Shown here one piece after another: positions 49,270 to 50,422 of a stretch of DNA of 50,422 bases (the stretch's first letter is position 1; the number at the start of each line of letters is the position of its first letter). The notes under the pieces were generated by a model, which saw only the letters and a program-made list of their open reading frames with translations, was not told where the DNA came from and made no database searches. Source of the DNA: Intrasporangium calvum (GTDB lineage Bacteria; Actinomycetota; Actinomycetes; Actinomycetales; Dermatophilaceae); assembly GCF_028446585.1 (NCBI RefSeq), contig NZ_JAPFQL010000010.1, positions 1-50,422 on the forward strand, given 5' to 3'. Made by a program: the position numbers and the translations under genes.

Positions 49270-49932
49270 TCAGCCCTGCGTCGTCTCGCGGCGGCGGCGG
49301 ACCGCCTCAGCCGTCATGATGCCGGCCGCACCGAGCAGCAGGCCGGTGCCGATGAGGCCGTTGATCGGCGTCGAGTCCCCGCTCGGGTCTGCGGGGCCGC
49401 CACCGGTGTCGGGAGCGCCGGGCCCGGGCGTGACGCCACCACCGGCACCCGTAGGCGGCGTGGTGGTCGTCGGCTCGGTCTCCGGCGGCGTCGTTTCCGT
49501 GGTCGGCGGCGTCGTTGCCGTTGTCGTCGTGGTGGTGGTGGTCGTGGTGGTGCTCGTGGTGGGCGGCGGAGTCGTCTCGGTGGGAGGCGGCGGCAGCTCC
49601 GGCGGGCAGACCGGCTCGGGCTCGCCCTCCTGGCCCCCGCCCGGCTCGCCGTAGCCGATCACGACCGAGCGTCCTTGCTCGTCCTGGAAGGGGGCCCCGA
49701 TCACGGGCGGTGACTCGAGCGAGTGGGCCTCCACAAGGATGGGGTTCTGCCCGGTTTGCAGGCGCTCGTCCTCTCCCGGCGTCCCGACGTACTTGCAGAC
49801 GTACACCCACACGGTGTGCTCGTTCGCGCTGGCTGCGGACCCGTTCGCGAGCGCGAAGGCCCCTGTTGCGGCGAAGGCCACGGCCGTCGCGAGCGAGAGC
49901 GCTCGACGTCGCAGGCCGATGGTGGTGGTCAT
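49270..49932 (-). CDS. Cell-wall-anchored surface protein with sorting signal
   Basis: This 220-residue secreted protein has a signal peptide (cleavage near ANGSAASAN, about residues 28-36) and a small domain with two cysteines (YVCKYVG, PVCPPELP). A Thr/Pro-rich stalk spans about 110-165, followed by a C-terminal sorting signal: APDTGGG near residue 175, a hydrophobic stretch INGLIGTGLLLGAAGIM, and RRRR. The motif is APDTG rather than LPxTG. ATG 49932 is the start. The sortase gene downstream is the likely partner. Confidence 0.85.
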   Translation of the reverse strand: MTTTIGLRRRALSLATAVAFAATGAFALANGSAASANEHTVWVYVCKYVGTPGEDERLQTGQNPILVEAHSLESPPVIGAPFQDEQGRSVVIGYGEPGGGQEGEPEPVCPPELPPPPTETTPPPTTSTTTTTTTTTTTATTPPTTETTPPETEPTTTTPPTGAGGGVTPGPGAPDTGGGPADPSGDSTPINGLIGTGLLLGAAGIMTAEAVRRRRETTQG

Positions 49933-50174
49933 GACAGTTCCCCTAACTCCAAGTCGATGTCGGCGTCCCCAGGCACCCCCGACGGCGCCGATCGTCCACG
50001 CTGCCGGAGGGGAGACCAGTGGACATATCGTTCCTACTCGGGATTCGCCGGCACCACCACTCCAGAGCCCGGGCTGTCACCCGGTCGTTACCAAGCGGGT
50101 CGACGGCCTAGGCTCGATGCCCGTCAGTGCCGAAACCACGGCCCGAGGGATTCGGGCCTGCAGCGAGGAGAGAC

Positions 50175-50422
50175 ATGACCGACCAGAGCCCGCCCGAGCA
50201 GACGTCCTTCGGCCACCACCCTGCTGAGCCACCGGTGTTCGGTGAGCCCACCGAGCCGACGACCCCGATCGCTTCGCACCAGCCGACCCGAGCCGAGACG
50301 CTTGCGGCGCAGAGCCCCATCCAGACCGCCATGGGAGCGGCGCAGGACTCGAAGGGCGTCCTGCTGGCGCTCTTCGACTTCAGCTTCACCCACTTCGTCA
50401 CCCCGAAGCTCGTCCGATTCGT
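50175..50422 (+). CDS. DUF4282 domain protein (partial, cut by window end)
   Basis: The first 82 residues of a membrane protein are visible. A Pro/Thr-rich N-terminus of about 50 residues is followed by LLALFDFSFTHFVTPKLVRF, the start of the DUF4282 domain, which normally spans two transmembrane helices. ATG 50175 has GAGGAGAG 4 nt upstream. The rest lies outside the window. Confidence 0.8.
   Translation, partial: MTDQSPPEQTSFGHHPAEPPVFGEPTEPTTPIASHQPTRAETLAAQSPIQTAMGAAQDSKGVLLALFDFSFTHFVTPKLVRF

Overview
The window is high-GC, gene-dense DNA on both strands, typical of an actinobacterium. ECF sigma factors, a SigK/RskA pair, a DUF222/13E12-type HNH protein, a sortase with its substrate, mycothiol-type DinB and UPF0158 proteins all fit. 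The overall look is of a Micrococcales/Intrasporangiaceae-like chromosome, but that placement is inference. I see no rRNA, tRNA, CRISPR array, phage or intact insertion sequence. The sequence ends inside a DUF4282 gene.

Layout. 1-2.5 kb: two sugar ABC permeases and a DinB protein. 2.6-8.0 kb: a CPBP membrane protease, a pRiA4b-like/UPF0158 fusion, a PfkB sugar kinase, and a TetR regulator with a glycosyltransferase. 8.1-14.4 kb: a secreted lytic transglycosylase, then an assimilatory sulfur operon (sulfite reductase, APS reductase, siroheme synthase), a phosphotransferase and a small membrane protein. 14.4-19.8 kb: a VWA protein, then a SigK block (Mo-oxidoreductase, fasciclin lipoprotein, sigK, rskA). 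20-26 kb: a DesK/DesR-like two-component pair, then a tight four-gene unit (ATP-grasp ligase, S51/cyanophycinase-like protein, two Fes-type esterases) that I cannot match to a named pathway. 26-32 kb: an orphan family 5 solute-binding lipoprotein, then molybdenum hydroxylase maturation genes (MocA-like, MoxR, VWA/CoxE, XdhC). 32.4-37.7 kb: two tandem paralogous modules, each a SigE-family sigma factor with a membrane-anchored partner, then an ECF41 sigma factor divergent from its probable target epimerase. 37.7-42.4 kb: HNH protein, aldo/keto reductase, and an MFS transporter with its ArsR-like repressor. 42.5-47.2 kb: coxS-coxL(form II)-coxM-coxG. 47.2-50.4 kb: ornithine cyclodeaminase family protein, short SRPBCC-like protein, sortase and a sorting-signal protein.

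The most unusual signal is not a gene. Two short dispersed repeats recur across the window. Repeat A has the core CCGTATGCCGCTGRGC plus TSGCTCCC (24 nt; about 17 copies). Repeat B is CTGTGGA-N5-RGGCCACTCGAG (24 nt; at least 6 copies plus a decayed one). Both lie between genes, often as head-to-head hairpins, and also inside genes in frame. Repeat A is read as Tyr-Ala-Ala or Ala-Ala-Tyr depending on orientation; repeat B falls in RskA and XdhC linkers. The two co-occur within about 30 nt at two loci.

Regulation can be read directly at several places. SigK-like promoters precede the Mo-oxidoreductase (apparently leaderless) and the fasciclin gene. An identical 13-nt element lies exactly 54 nt upstream of both SigE-family sigma genes. 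A perfect ECF41 promoter (TGTCACA-N16-CGTC) precedes the epimerase. Palindromic operators lie between the MFS and ArsR-like genes. Together the molybdenum genes (MocA, MoxR, VWA, XdhC, CoxSLMG, Mo-oxidoreductase) and the sigma modules suggest an aerobic soil or water organism able to oxidise trace reduced substrates, which is inference.
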